The translations under genes and the position numbers were made by a program. 64,000 nt of DNA from Magnaporthiopsis rhizophila. Lineage: Eukaryota; Ascomycota; Sordariomycetes; Magnaporthales; Magnaporthaceae. Below the pieces are notes generated by a model. The model saw only the letters and a list, made by a program, of their open reading frames with translations, had not been told where the DNA came from and searched no databases. The stretch is from assembly GCA_003049465.1 (NCBI GenBank), contig PYSS01000025.1, positions 186,001 to 250,000 of the forward strand, given 5' to 3'. Numbering within the stretch: the stretch's first letter is position 1; each line of letters begins with the position of its first letter. This document shows, piece after piece, positions 1-9,394 of this stretch.

Positions 1-481
1 TGTGATCAAGCACATGAGCCCCACCACGCATGCGTCCATTTGTGATCTCGCAGTCCGTGCTGACAGACGGGGGCTCGTCTCGCCCCCGCGAAGCACATGT
101 CAGAAGACATTAATATCGACTAGGTCTGCTGAATCGGCCAGGCGGATCCCCGGAAGCATCGCCTAGTCGTGTTTATTTTTTTTTTTCCTTGCCGCTTGTG
201 AAGGTTTCGCCGGCGCAATGGAAGTGGCACGGCTAGGCGATGCTGACGGACAGGCCAGACATAGTTCCATCTTGCGTCTCCCCCACTGCTTTGTCGTCCA
301 AGCCTCTGCTTCCAGTCGACCCAGCAACTTTTCCTCCTGGACATCTCTACTTGTAGATAATACAGTCACAGGCATTTCCAGCGGCCAGGAATCTTATATA
401 GTTCTTATACCATACCCATGCTGAGGGATTTTATCTCTCAGACTCTCACTATCGCGCAACCAAGGGGCAGGCAAAGACACA
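1..481. other. Upstream spacer of the SET gene
   Basis: No coding region is supported here. Reading frames on both strands are short and lack recognisable protein features. The last part, including the CT-rich stretch before the ATG at 482, is presumably the promoter and 5' leader of the SET-domain gene. A T-rich run lies at about 174-186. Confidence 0.5.
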
Positions 482-1317
482 ATGGCGCCCCTTACTCCCC
501 ACTGGCCCAGGCCCTCGCACCCCGAGATCCAGGAGGTGATCATCAACGAGGCCGAGTTCACGTCCATGTCACGGTCCCGCGTGGCCCTGCCGCCCTTTGC
601 CGTCTTTGCCAAGATGGCCTTCCCTCCCTGCACTGTCGCCGACGAGCCCACGTACGCGACGGTTCAGATTGGCCGTGACAGGCATGCGAACCTGAACAGC
701 GACCTGCTGTACATTAACCACTCATGCGAGCCTTCTCTGGTGAGTTTTGGATAAAAAAAAAAAAAAAAAAAAAAACCAGACCCAAGCGAGTAAAAATTCC
801 GTGTCGAGTGAGTGGAAAGAAGTAACATTCCCCCTAGATCTTCGACACGGCAAGCCTCAACATCCTGGCCGGGCCCAAAGGCCTCAAGCCCGGCGACGAG
901 CTCACCTTCTTCTACCCCTCCACCGAGTGGAGCATGGCCCAGCCCTTCACCTGCCTGTGCGGGACCCCGTCGTGCCGCGGCCTCATCTCGGGCGCCGAGG
1001 GCATGACGCCGGCTCAGCTCGACGGCCTCTGGCTCAACAGCCACATCCTGCAGATGCTTGAGGAGAAACGTGGCAGCAACTCCGGCAACGGGACCGGCAA
1101 AAGCAAGAATGGAACGCCGGCAGCGGCAACCGTCAGCATCGACGCCGGCCACGACGATGACGTGACCGCCAGGGCCATGAGGAACGCCCTGCGCCAGGCC
1201 GAGCTCGCGGCCGAGGCTGCCAAGGCGGCCCTCGTGTCGTACATTGCCGGGTTGCACCGCGGCGGCGCGGCAGCGGTGGTGCCTGTGGGGCGGGTGGAAG
1301 GGGCGGGGCAACGGTGA
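482..1317 (+). CDS. SET-domain protein with post-SET cysteines, 245 aa
   Basis: Two exons, 482-739 and 838-1317, joined in phase 0 by a 98-nt intron (GTGAGT donor, CTAG acceptor). The intron contains a run of 23 A (753-775). The joined protein has the SET core motif NHSCEPS at residues 79-85, then GDELTFFYP, which resembles the GEELTFDY strand of SET proteins, and then CLCGTPSCRG, a typical post-SET zinc-binding CxC-x4-C pattern. A C-terminal tail of about 100 residues is low-complexity and Ala-rich. SET proteins methylate lysine on histones or other proteins using SAM. This one is short and lacks an obvious pre-SET region, so its substrate cannot be named. It resembles the compact fungal SET proteins with a C-terminal Cys motif. 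The stop falls 18 bases before a large inverted repeat. Confidence 0.85.
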
Positions 1318-1334
1318 GTTTTGTTTAATATCTT

Positions 1335-1664
1335 GTTCGTGACTGTCGCGTTGCTCAACGTTTCTTGGGTGAGAACAGAGATGCTCTTATTTTCTGGGCA
1401 TATATAAACTTCGTCTTGTTGTGGTGAATAAGAGGTAGGGGTCGTGCGATTCGAGGACCATTGTACGGGATGGCGGAGCCAGGCACGTACTGGTGGAAAA
1501 CAGATTACAACCACCAACGCCATCCCGTACAGTGGTCCTCGAATCGCACGATCCCTGCCTCATACTTACCTGTTTACAACAGCGAAACCAGCTTGTGGTT
1601 AACAGGCAATAAGATCGTCTCTGTTCTCGCCCAATAAACGTCGATCAGCGCGACAGCCACGAAC
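1335..1664. repeat. Imperfect inverted repeat, arms about 140 bp, loop 42 bp
   Basis: Arm 1 (1335-1475) is the imperfect reverse complement of arm 2 (1518-1664). The outer 57 bases match at about 86 percent by eye (8 mismatches). The inner 38 bases, around the shared GTGCGATTCGAGGACCA, are nearly identical. A middle segment of about 45 bases is diverged. The loop is 1476-1517. Most outer differences are transitions. The structure starts 18 bases after the SET-gene stop, so it probably lies in that gene's 3' UTR. It could be a foldback/MITE-type element or a local inverted duplication. No target-site duplication was recognised. Confidence 0.8.
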
Positions 1665-2441
1665 GCTTTTTTGTTCTGCCGCTATTTGAGTCTCTCTTCC
1701 CACATCCCATTTTGCTTTGTTTATTTCCTCCCTTCACAATACAACAGCATACCTCCTGGGAGTTGCATAAACTTTGAAGTCGATCAAACGAGCTGACCAT
1801 GCAATGAACTACCCGTCTACGTCCAAAAAGCGGCGTGAGCTCCCGCGAGATGTCGGGCGAGATGGGCGGAGATACGAGTCTCGCCTGAGGCGGTGGGGGA
1901 GGGTGGATGGGGGTGGTTGTGGGTGACGGACGGGTGTGGGGGTGCACGAGGTTGACGGAAAGGAAAACTGCGGGCAGCTCGTTGGAGATACACGCTCACT
2001 TTGGCCGCTTTCGGAGTCTCGGATGACATGGACAGGATACACTCGCTTTGCTGTTTTCACAGTCGTATGATATTGCCAGAATACAAACACTCTTTTCAAC
2101 TGCATGGCCCAGCCCATCAACAACACAGGCAGGCTTAATCTCGTCAGGTACACATCCCATCATGCTTGTTTCTGGAAGGAAATGAAAATGTAGCCTCGGG
2201 CGTCGTTGATTCCAGGAACAAAATCCTCCTCTCGAGAGCCCTTATTCTATGCCGCCAGTACCTCCAAATATGACCCCAAAAATACAAAGACAATAATAAT
2301 CAGATCTCCGCTCATGAGGAAATCCTGCTGGTTTCGTACAATTCAGAGGCCAGTGATGTTTTCCTCTCTTCCCTTTCTACTTGCGTTTCTTTCCCTTTTT
2401 CCCATTTGGCCAAACAACAATAATAAAAAGAGGCCTTTCTG
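1665..2441. other. Spacer between SET gene and membrane-protein gene
   Basis: No gene is supported. The antisense frames at 1645-2153 are Pro/His/Arg-rich translations of CT/GT-rich DNA with no domain. The distal part probably holds the 3' UTR of the minus-strand gene that ends at 2442. Confidence 0.45.
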
Positions 2442-4268
2442 CTATACCTTCTCGAGCCATCTCCCGAGCGGGCCGCTGGCGGGGCTCTCGCGCCGATTCT
2501 TATCGGAGCCGACGCCGCCGGCGTACTTGCTCTCCTCCTCCTCCCACTTGCGGCGCTCAACCACGGAGCGCTCGACAAAGGCCCTCGCGAAGCGCCACGC
2601 CTCCGTGTCGGCCAGGTTCCAGGCCTCGACGGCGGAGCGGATGGCGAGGTCGCCGGGCTCCTTGCTGAACCGGATCTTCTTGGCCCTGTCCAGCAGCCCG
2701 GCCTCGCTGGGATCCGACGAGCCGCCCGGCCCGCCGCCGACCAAGGAGGCGGCCGTGGCGGCCGTGGCGTTGCCGAGCGGGAAGCCAAAGTGCCACTCGA
2801 GGTCGTCGGGTACGTCGCGCTCGGCGGGGATCCAGAGGGCGCGTGCGGCCGAGGCATCGCCGGCGACGGCGTCCTTGAAGCGCAGGACGCGGGCGCCCGA
2901 CGAGACCGAGTCCGGCACGACGTCTCTCATGACGCCGAGCAGGAAGGCGTCGCGGACCGAGTGGCGGCGGATCCAGGGCACGTCGAGCGAGCTCTTGCCG
3001 CTCGACAACGTCTGCAGCGTGTAGGGGTGCGCGACGGTGCCGACCGTGTAGACGCCCGTGGCGTTGGAGTAGCGCTCTGGGGTGGTCACCTTGAGGGACC
3101 CCTTTTTGCAGGGCGTGCATCCGGAGCGGTTGGGAGGGCACGACGCCGGGAGCGGGCTGTCGAGGCAGGCGGCCAGGCGGGCGGCGACCAGGGCCGCGGG
3201 CTGCACCATGGCGGTGGAGCGGGGCGGTGGCAGCGGCCGGAGCACGGCGACGCCGTCCGAGAAGACGTTCTGGAACGACACCTGCAGGTGGGCGGCCACG
3301 AGTCGGTCGAGCTGCTCGAGTCCCTTGACGCGATCCTCGGTGATGGCCTTTGCGACGGCGCCGTACTTGGAGCTCATCGCCTTCTCCGAGTACCAGGCAA
3401 GCGACTCGGGGGTCGCGCTCTCGACGGTGAAGACGTCCTTCTTCTTGTCCACGGCGACTGTGGTGATGAAGTCCTTGGCGGCGCCGAGCTTGGGGTTCGC
3501 CAGGGCCTGCTTGATGGCGGCGTCGATCTCGTTTTTGGGGCCGGCGAAGAGGCCGTCGTCGAGGCCCTTCCAGCGCGTCAGGGTGGGGTACTCGCCGCGG
3601 CGCAGGAACTCGAGCAGTGGGTCCTGGTAGGGCCCCATGGGGAACAGCAGGTGGTGGGCGAGCAGGCCGCCGTTCATGTTCTCCCAGGCGAGCCACTTCA
3701 TGAACTCGGTCTCGAGCGCGGCCTCGAGCTTGAGCTTCTGGACCTCGTCGTACAGCGGGTTGTTCTTGGCCTCGGCGGAGCTCAGAATGATGGGGCGGAA
3801 GCCCTGAGCCCACCAGGCCCTCCTCCAAGTGAGCAGCAGGGCGCTCTCGGCCTCCTTCCTCGCCTTGTCCTTAGCCAAGGTGGTGTCATAGTAGCAGTAG
3901 ATGGAGGGTCGCGCTCGCAGCGGCGGCAGCAGGGATCGGTTCTCGTCGAGGGTGACGGAGGACGAGAAGGGCGTGGTCAGCCATTTCCAGTTGGTGTACC
4001 AAGAGAACTCGCCCAGCGTGTCGTTCTTCTGCCGGGGCGGCGGGTGCGAGGGCGGGCTGAAGGGGTTGAAGCGGCCCCTCCATGTCGACGTGCCGCTGAA
4101 TTTGGGGATCGAGGACTTGAGGTCCGCGAACTTGGACAGGTTCGGGCCGGTCGGGACGCTGCTGGGGAGGGTGAAGAGCAGCGAGAAGATGGCGAAGAGG
4201 CCGACAGCGACAAGCAGGAAGGTTATGCGAGGGACAGGACGTCCAAAAAGAACGTGTTGCTTTGGCAT
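2442..4268 (-). CDS. Type II membrane protein, 608 aa, probable lumenal enzyme-like domain
   Basis: A single-exon frame of 608 aa. The N-terminus (MPKQHVLFGRPVPR) is followed by one hydrophobic segment at about residues 14-36, which predicts a signal anchor with a cytosolic tail and a large lumenal domain. That layout is usual for Golgi glycosyltransferases. The lumenal part contains well-formed stretches such as IYCYYDTTLAKDKARKEAE, LLTWRRAWWAQGFRPIILS and EFMKWLAWENMNGGLLAHHL, and a Cys cluster CPPNRSGCTPC. It reads as a conserved fungal protein. I do not recognise a named family or a clear DxD motif, so glycosyltransferase-like is only an inference from topology and the YYDTT...GFRPIIL segment. 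It is divergent from the gene at 6028. Confidence 0.8.
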   Translation of the reverse strand: MPKQHVLFGRPVPRITFLLVAVGLFAIFSLLFTLPSSVPTGPNLSKFADLKSSIPKFSGTSTWRGRFNPFSPPSHPPPRQKNDTLGEFSWYTNWKWLTTPFSSSVTLDENRSLLPPLRARPSIYCYYDTTLAKDKARKEAESALLLTWRRAWWAQGFRPIILSSAEAKNNPLYDEVQKLKLEAALETEFMKWLAWENMNGGLLAHHLLFPMGPYQDPLLEFLRRGEYPTLTRWKGLDDGLFAGPKNEIDAAIKQALANPKLGAAKDFITTVAVDKKKDVFTVESATPESLAWYSEKAMSSKYGAVAKAITEDRVKGLEQLDRLVAAHLQVSFQNVFSDGVAVLRPLPPPRSTAMVQPAALVAARLAACLDSPLPASCPPNRSGCTPCKKGSLKVTTPERYSNATGVYTVGTVAHPYTLQTLSSGKSSLDVPWIRRHSVRDAFLLGVMRDVVPDSVSSGARVLRFKDAVAGDASAARALWIPAERDVPDDLEWHFGFPLGNATAATAASLVGGGPGGSSDPSEAGLLDRAKKIRFSKEPGDLAIRSAVEAWNLADTEAWRFARAFVERSVVERRKWEEEESKYAGGVGSDKNRRESPASGPLGRWLEKV

Positions 4269-6027
4269 GATGGGCTCGACGAGGCTGGCGGCTGGGTTGG
4301 TTCAAGGAGAGACGAGAAAGCTAAAGCGGCGGCACTGACGCCAAGGCCAGCAAAGGGCGGCCAGGACTAGGTAGAAGGTAAATGCCGAGAGCAGCACTCG
4401 CAGCGGATTGGAATGGCAGCCTAGCGATGCATCAGTGCGAGCTCGATCTTGTCAGCAAAGACGGCCGAAAAAGTGTCGGCAGCTGCCTCTGGAGCGGTAC
4501 ACTGGAGATGAGGGCTGGAGCATCAAAAGGTTGGGCGAAGAAAGTCCAGGCAGCATTGAGATCATTGATAAGGAAGGGATGCGACGCAGCACCAACGGTG
4601 GCTCCGCCATACCGAACACGTCATCTCATTGGCCAAAGGGATTCCACAAGTCAGGGGTGGTTCCACTGTGTGGAGGCCAGGTTGAGCCGCCGTTTGCATG
4701 CGCCAGAGACTGGCACGACTGGCGTCTGTCGAGATTCGATGAGAGCAGCGAACATGTCGGAAAAATATAGTCGATATATACATATACAAGAACAGTCTTG
4801 CGGGCGTCTGCATGTTTCAAAAGCCACCCATGGATTTGTGGGTGCTTTGGCATCCAGGTTGCCAACAGCCGTCCATCAATCAATCGGAATAGGCTAGCCC
4901 TATCTTGGCAGATCTGTCTGTGCGCAAGCGAGCAAGCGGCAATTTGGCGAAGGAGCCGCAGCCATCAATTGAACCTCTGTCAAGGTTCCTATCAACCCGT
5001 CATTGTCGGTTTTTAGTTCTGTGGTTGACGGGGCAGACAATGTTTATGGAGGTATACAACCCATTGAGGTCATGGTGGGCATCATCATGTTCATCCTCAT
5101 ATCAAATCTGGGACCAGCCCTGAGTCCGTGGCTGGGTCTGTTCGCCCTTAGGTCTGGACTGGCCACAGATCCCTCACCCGTGTTGCTCCCCGTTTGTTTG
5201 CGGTGGCACTGTGAACCTTGTGCAAGCCGCAAAGGTCTGATGGGCAGATGCTTTTGCTTTTTTTTTTTTCCTCTTTTTTTTTTCCTCTTTTTTTTTCCTC
5301 TTTTTTTTTCCTTTTTTTTTTTCCTCTTTTTTTTTCCTCTTTTTTTTTCCTCTTTTTTTTTCCTCTTTTTTTTTTCCTCTTTTTTTTTTCCTCTTTTTTT
5401 TTCCTCTTTTTTTTTCTTTCCCTCTTTGGCAAGCAGTCCGTTCGCCCCCTTCCGTGTTACTGGCTCAGCTGGCCCTACCCACCCACGGCTTGACAATAGA
5501 AGCCAGTTAGTGCCACCTGCCTGCGCGCGGGCAGAAGTCGCGGCAACAACTTTGATCAGCCCAGTCAAGTCAGTAGCCGCGGCGGCGGCGAGACCACCCT
5601 AGACCAAGCTATCAATTCGATCAGGGACCAGCCCGACTGCTCTTTCCTTTACGGCAACCCAGACAACTAGTAACCACCTACCCTACCTGGGCTGGATACC
5701 TCCACCAGGCATTGTGCCCTCTATTGTCTTTCAGCCTCCCAGGCAGGCACCTGGTCCGATACATGCTGGCTCCTCTCCAGCCACGCCCACTCCTCCCGTA
5801 TTTATGTAGTCCTTTTGACTCTTATCTCGTCAACTGCTCTCGGAATGGCGCCTTTAAACTTCTTGACAGAAACCTTTGTTCCTCGGGGCACGCATCATCA
5901 CTCCCTAGAAGCTTTGGCTTTCACACGTGCAGCCCTTATCATCGCCTCGGCGACCATGGCCGACTCCTCCCCTCCCACTCGCCTACTTTTACCCTGACCA
6001 CGCCTACATCCCGACCCTAAACGTCTA
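4269..6027. other. Divergent intergenic region, 1.76 kb
   Basis: This separates two divergently transcribed genes. Short frames at 4382-5120 overlap on both strands and show no protein features. The region contains the polypyrimidine minisatellite at 5251-5425. The final 500 bases are CT-rich, like long leaders of filamentous fungal genes, and include a TATTTAT sequence near 5800. Confidence 0.5.
5251..5425. repeat. Polypyrimidine minisatellite (T8-10 CCTC)n
   Basis: About 13 tandem units of 8-10 T followed by CCTC (one unit has only CC) run without a purine for about 170 bases on the plus strand. The Ser/Phe/Leu and Lys/Glu frames across it are artefacts of the repeat. It sits about 1 kb from the start of the minus-strand gene and 0.6 kb from the start of the plus-strand gene. 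Confidence 0.95.
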
Positions 6028-7968
6028 ATGAGAGCGAGGAGGGGGAGGATTCAACCCACTCGCGCCTCTGTCGTCTCCTATTCATCTCCCGTCCCTAGGC
6101 AGTCTCCGGACAACTCCTCCATGGCACCGCCACGCGACCGTCCACCACAACGACGAGCTCCTACAGGATTCGGAGAGATCAGAAGGTACCATCCCGTGAT
6201 GCAGCGGACCCCAAACGGTCGCGCTTGCATCGTTCCTAGGCCACAGCCCCCTGAGCCCGAGTGGCTGCCGAGCACGGCTGCCATGTCTTCACGTCCGAGC
6301 CGAGCGCTGCGACCCGAGACCGAGGTATGCCAGATAGCCACCGGCAAGCTCTCGCCCAATACGAACTGGGCGCGGGCGGGGAAACGGATTCATCGTGAAG
6401 TCTACCCCGGCTATGCGAGGTTAGTGTCTTCCCTCTGGGTGGCTCTTCTCAGTCCTATGGGAACCTATGTGAACGGTATAGACAGTCTTCCGTTTGCTAA
6501 ACTCAGCTATAGGTTGCTCGTCCGTCGAGGAGAGACCGAGGAGGACGAGAAGCACCTGCTGCTCTTCCAGGTGATAGCGATCCTGTTCTTCGATCGCGAA
6601 TGCGCCGGCCAGTTCGCCGACATGAGCCGTCCGTACAAGCCGCTCCTGATCACGCACCCCCTCTCCCCGCCCGAGAATGATCTGGCCGTGTTCGGCGGCG
6701 CTGGCCCCACCTTGCCGCCTGGGCCCTGCATGCCCTATTGTGACATCGAAATGCCGCTTCCGGCCCTGCCGACGACGTACGACCTGCGCCTGATCGTCGA
6801 GTACCTCCTGTGCCTCGACTACAAGGTCGCGCCCCCACCGCTCAAGTCGGTCAAGCCAGCAAGCCTCGAGTCGTTCGCGCGCATGTCGAAGCGCCTGTAC
6901 GACTTTGTGTGGCGCTGCGAGGAGTGCCGGCCGCGAGAGGAGGAGGAGGAGGAGAACGGCGGCGGCGGCGCCAACCGCCCCAGCTTGCGCCACCCGTCCA
7001 CGGTGCAGGTGCGCGCCGCCGACGCGGCGGCCCAGATGGTGCGCAAGGCGGCCCACCGCATGGGCCTCAACTACACGGACCTGGCGCTCGTGTGCTTCCA
7101 CTTCTACCGCCTGTCGTGGGCCACGCTGCACCTGCAGGCCGACACGGCCGGCACCGCGGCCGCCGACTTTCGCGCCCACGGGTTCGGGGAAGGCACGTTT
7201 GGTCAGGGCGTCGGGAAGGTAACGCTTGAGGGCGACGACTGGAACCGAGACGGCGACAGCAACAGCAACAACAACAAGGATGCCACTGCCGCTGCTGGTG
7301 ACGCTAGCGAAGATAAATCCCAACCGCGGAAGCCCTTGGTCTTCGGCCGGGGCCACGGCGCGTGGGGCTGGGGGTTCGACACGTACAAGGGCTTCCAGCA
7401 GCCCCTCCCGCACCCTCTGATCTACGGGCGGTGGCAGGGCTCGCTGCCCACTGGCGTCCGGGACCGGATCCTGCGCAAGACGTCGGTCGACCTCAACGAC
7501 CTCATCCCCGCCGTCGTCTTCGACCGGCAACGCGCGGCGGCCCTGACGGCGGCGGCCAAGAACCTGGCGGCCATGCACGGCATCACCAGGCTCTCGCTCG
7601 ACCGCGCGTACCCGCAGCCGCCCGACCCGGAGCCCTTCCTCGCCATGGGAGGAGGCCTGGGCGAGGCCGTCTCGACCCTCACCGACAACGTGGTTGGCGC
7701 CGCCATCGGCGTGCTCGAGAGGCTGGGCGGTCAGGCGGCCGAGGCTGCTAGCAACCTGTGTTCCAGGGATGCCAACGTGGCGGCGGCCAAGAGCGTGCTG
7801 GCGGCGCAACTGCGAGTGGCGGACAAGACGTGCGACCGCGCGGCGGCGGCGGCGGCGGCGGCGTCATCGTCGTGCGATTGGGAGGTGCTGGAGGAGGATT
7901 TGCCGCACGGACGGGACGACGATCACGAGGCGGACGACGATGTGCCAGAGAATTGGGAGATGATTTGA
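6028..7968 (+). CDS. Fungal protein of unknown function, 646 aa (615 aa if spliced)
   Basis: One long frame. The N-terminal 100 residues are Arg/Pro-rich and probably disordered. Two ordered blocks follow: LLLFQVIAILFFDRECAGQFADMSRPYKP with TYDLRLIVEYLLCLDYK, and MVRKAAHRMGLNYTDLALVCFHFYRLSWATLHL. A low-complexity Asn/Asp/Ala insert follows, then HGAWGWGFDTYKGFQQPLPHPLIYGRW and an acidic C-terminus. No family is recognised. The stretch 6420-6512 looks like an in-frame 93-nt intron (GTTAGT donor, branch-like TGCTAAAC, CTATAG acceptor) whose removal joins YAR to LLVRRGET. The start is uncertain: ATG 6028 and in-frame ATG 6121 (MAPPRDRPPQ) are both possible. Confidence 0.75.
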   Translation: MRARRGRIQPTRASVVSYSSPVPRQSPDNSSMAPPRDRPPQRRAPTGFGEIRRYHPVMQRTPNGRACIVPRPQPPEPEWLPSTAAMSSRPSRALRPETEVCQIATGKLSPNTNWARAGKRIHREVYPGYARLVSSLWVALLSPMGTYVNGIDSLPFAKLSYRLLVRRGETEEDEKHLLLFQVIAILFFDRECAGQFADMSRPYKPLLITHPLSPPENDLAVFGGAGPTLPPGPCMPYCDIEMPLPALPTTYDLRLIVEYLLCLDYKVAPPPLKSVKPASLESFARMSKRLYDFVWRCEECRPREEEEEENGGGGANRPSLRHPSTVQVRAADAAAQMVRKAAHRMGLNYTDLALVCFHFYRLSWATLHLQADTAGTAAADFRAHGFGEGTFGQGVGKVTLEGDDWNRDGDSNSNNNKDATAAAGDASEDKSQPRKPLVFGRGHGAWGWGFDTYKGFQQPLPHPLIYGRWQGSLPTGVRDRILRKTSVDLNDLIPAVVFDRQRAAALTAAAKNLAAMHGITRLSLDRAYPQPPDPEPFLAMGGGLGEAVSTLTDNVVGAAIGVLERLGGQAAEAASNLCSRDANVAAAKSVLAAQLRVADKTCDRAAAAAAAASSSCDWEVLEEDLPHGRDDDHEADDDVPENWEMI

Positions 7969-8340
7969 TTGTTCTGTGGATTAGATGGCGTCTGTCTGTC
8001 CCCTGGCTTTTCTCTTTGTGTAAACCTCCAAAATTTGGATTGAGAAGGGTTTGGATGGGCGTTTGGGCGCACGCCTGTTTTTTTGTGGCTGTCGCTTGAT
8101 GTGTAGGTACGCCAATATCAGATGGTGATGCCCTCAGCGCACGGCCTTCGTCCGAACTTTGGCCTCCCAACCCTACCGTACTTACTTGATCAGGCCTATC
8201 TACAAATATCTTGTGTGAACGAGGGCGTCGTCATACCGCAGAGCCTAACCTGCAAAGCGGGGAGAGACCCGCCCGCAGACGCACCCCCAGAGCGTGCGGT
8301 TCCTTTATAAGCTCGACCTGTGCAGCTGTTGTCAACCCTC
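7969..8340. other. 3' region of the 6028 gene
   Basis: Probably the 3' UTR and downstream spacer of the preceding gene. No open reading frame with protein character and no RNA gene was seen before the tRNA-related element at 8341. Confidence 0.4.
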
Positions 8341-8460
8341 GGGAGCGTGGCCGGTTGGTTAGAGGCCGCGGCCTCCTGCTGACCGTCGCACGCTCTCGAG
8401 GGGAGGCCCCGGGTTCGAGCCTGGGTAGGGTCCGCCCTACCCAGGCTTGGACCCGCGGAG
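8341..8460 (+). mobile_element. tRNA-related (SINE-like) element, copy 1, with long 3' hairpin
   Basis: An A-box-like TGGCCGGTTGGTTAGAGGC lies at 8348-8366 and a B-box-like GGTTCGAGCC at 8412-8421, spaced as in Pol III promoters. Within the tRNA-like part GAGCGT (8343-8348) can pair with ACGCTC (8390-8395), enclosing two smaller hairpins. It does not fold as a standard functional tRNA. A 20-bp stem (8411-8430 with 8435-8454, two G-T wobbles, loop TCCG) begins in the B box. T-rich tracts follow at 8478-8560. The same plan occurs on the minus strand at 63608-63737. I infer a tRNA-derived SINE or a Pol III transcript family. A degenerate tRNA is the alternative. Confidence 0.6.
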
Positions 8461-8947
8461 GCCTCTTGCCACTCTTTCCGTTTTTTGCTTTTTTCTTCCC
8501 TTTTGATTCCTCCTTCTTTCTTTGGCTCTAGAAATAATCATTTTGTTTTTTTATGTCGTGAGAGTGCTCCTCTAGCCCTGCGGGCATGTTCTGGAGCCTC
8601 GTGGCGGTTGTGGAAGGGCGGGGGACATAAATGATTGATCACCAGTAGGTGGGAGTAGGCCCGGATTTTTTTTTATAGTACATAAAATTTATTTACAGTT
8701 CCGTTTCTTATGCTCTCCATTCTCCAGTGCATACCTAGTGCGTACACAATGTTAAGGTCCATATATAGTAGGAAAATTGTCGTGATATTCCTGTCAATAT
8801 ATTCGCATCCGTCCTTTGATGTTGGGCCCTCGCCCGCCGCTTCAACGCCTACTCACACCGCTCTCAGGCTCGAATACGCCCAAAGACGGATTCGGTAGAC
8901 CCGCCATGCCACTCGGCAGCCACCACCTCTCCTTTTTGTGGAAGCTG
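8461..8947. other. Spacer after the tRNA-related element
   Basis: T-rich DNA directly after the element (8478-8560) may be its tail and terminator. The rest is AT-richer than the coding regions. Nothing further is recognised. Confidence 0.4.
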
Positions 8948-9394
8948 TTAGCTCTTGCCGTTGCGGCCCGCCACCAAGTCCACCCGGACCCAGTCCGCAG
9001 ATGAGGCGACACTCTCCATACTGCTGCTGCCTTGCTGCTGCATCCGTACTCGCCGGTCGTCGTGGCTCGTCTGGCGCGCCTGCGTGGCCGGTGGCTGCGT
9101 GCTGCTCTTTGCCCCCTGCTTCGGCGTTGTGGATCTCGAAGGCACCTGGAAGTTCAGCGCATGGCAGAGATCGCACACGCACGGCGGCGGCTTCTTGAGA
9201 ATTTGGTCACACTTGCAGCACACTGGATGTGGTTCGTTGCGCTCATCGTCAAAGAAGTGGCATCGTCTTTGGCCATCTGGGCCGACTTGGTCTTGGAGCC
9301 GCGACTTGGCCTTAGAGGAGTCCCCGCCCCAGGTGGCTATTGTGGTGTGCGTGGTACGACAAAGAACTTCCCGGGCTTTCTTGATGTACTCCAT
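8948..9394 (-). CDS. Possible small cysteine-rich protein, 148 aa
   Basis: An uninterrupted frame from ATG 9394. The middle holds a compact Cys/His group: RRCHFFDDERNEPHPVCCKC, then PPPCVCDLCHALNF. Spaced CxC and CxCxxC pairs could bind zinc. The C-terminal third is Ser/Gln/Thr-rich and probably disordered. No family is recognised. In its favour are the clustered cysteines and the change to low complexity around them. Against it are its short length, the absence of supporting introns and overlapping frames of similar size on the other strand. Treat as a hypothetical gene. Confidence 0.35.
   Translation of the reverse strand: MEYIKKAREVLCRTTHTTIATWGGDSSKAKSRLQDQVGPDGQRRCHFFDDERNEPHPVCCKCDQILKKPPPCVCDLCHALNFQVPSRSTTPKQGAKSSTQPPATQARQTSHDDRRVRMQQQGSSSMESVASSADWVRVDLVAGRNGKS

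Noticed and set aside
664..1311. 215-aa minus-strand frame over the SET gene
   Set aside because: Antisense shadow of a GC-rich exon; the plus strand carries the SET and post-SET motifs.
5003..5602. 199-aa frame with Phe/Leu/Ser repeats, and its Lys/Glu mirror on the minus strand
   Set aside because: Direct translation of the polypyrimidine minisatellite on either strand.
6421..7809. 462-aa minus-strand frame
   Set aside because: Shadow of the 6028 gene; Val/Arg-rich with no domain.
8341..8460. Functional tRNA gene at 8.34 kb
   Set aside because: A and B boxes are present, but the acceptor and anticodon arms do not form a standard cloverleaf and the long hairpin overlaps the T arm, so a tRNA-derived element fits better.
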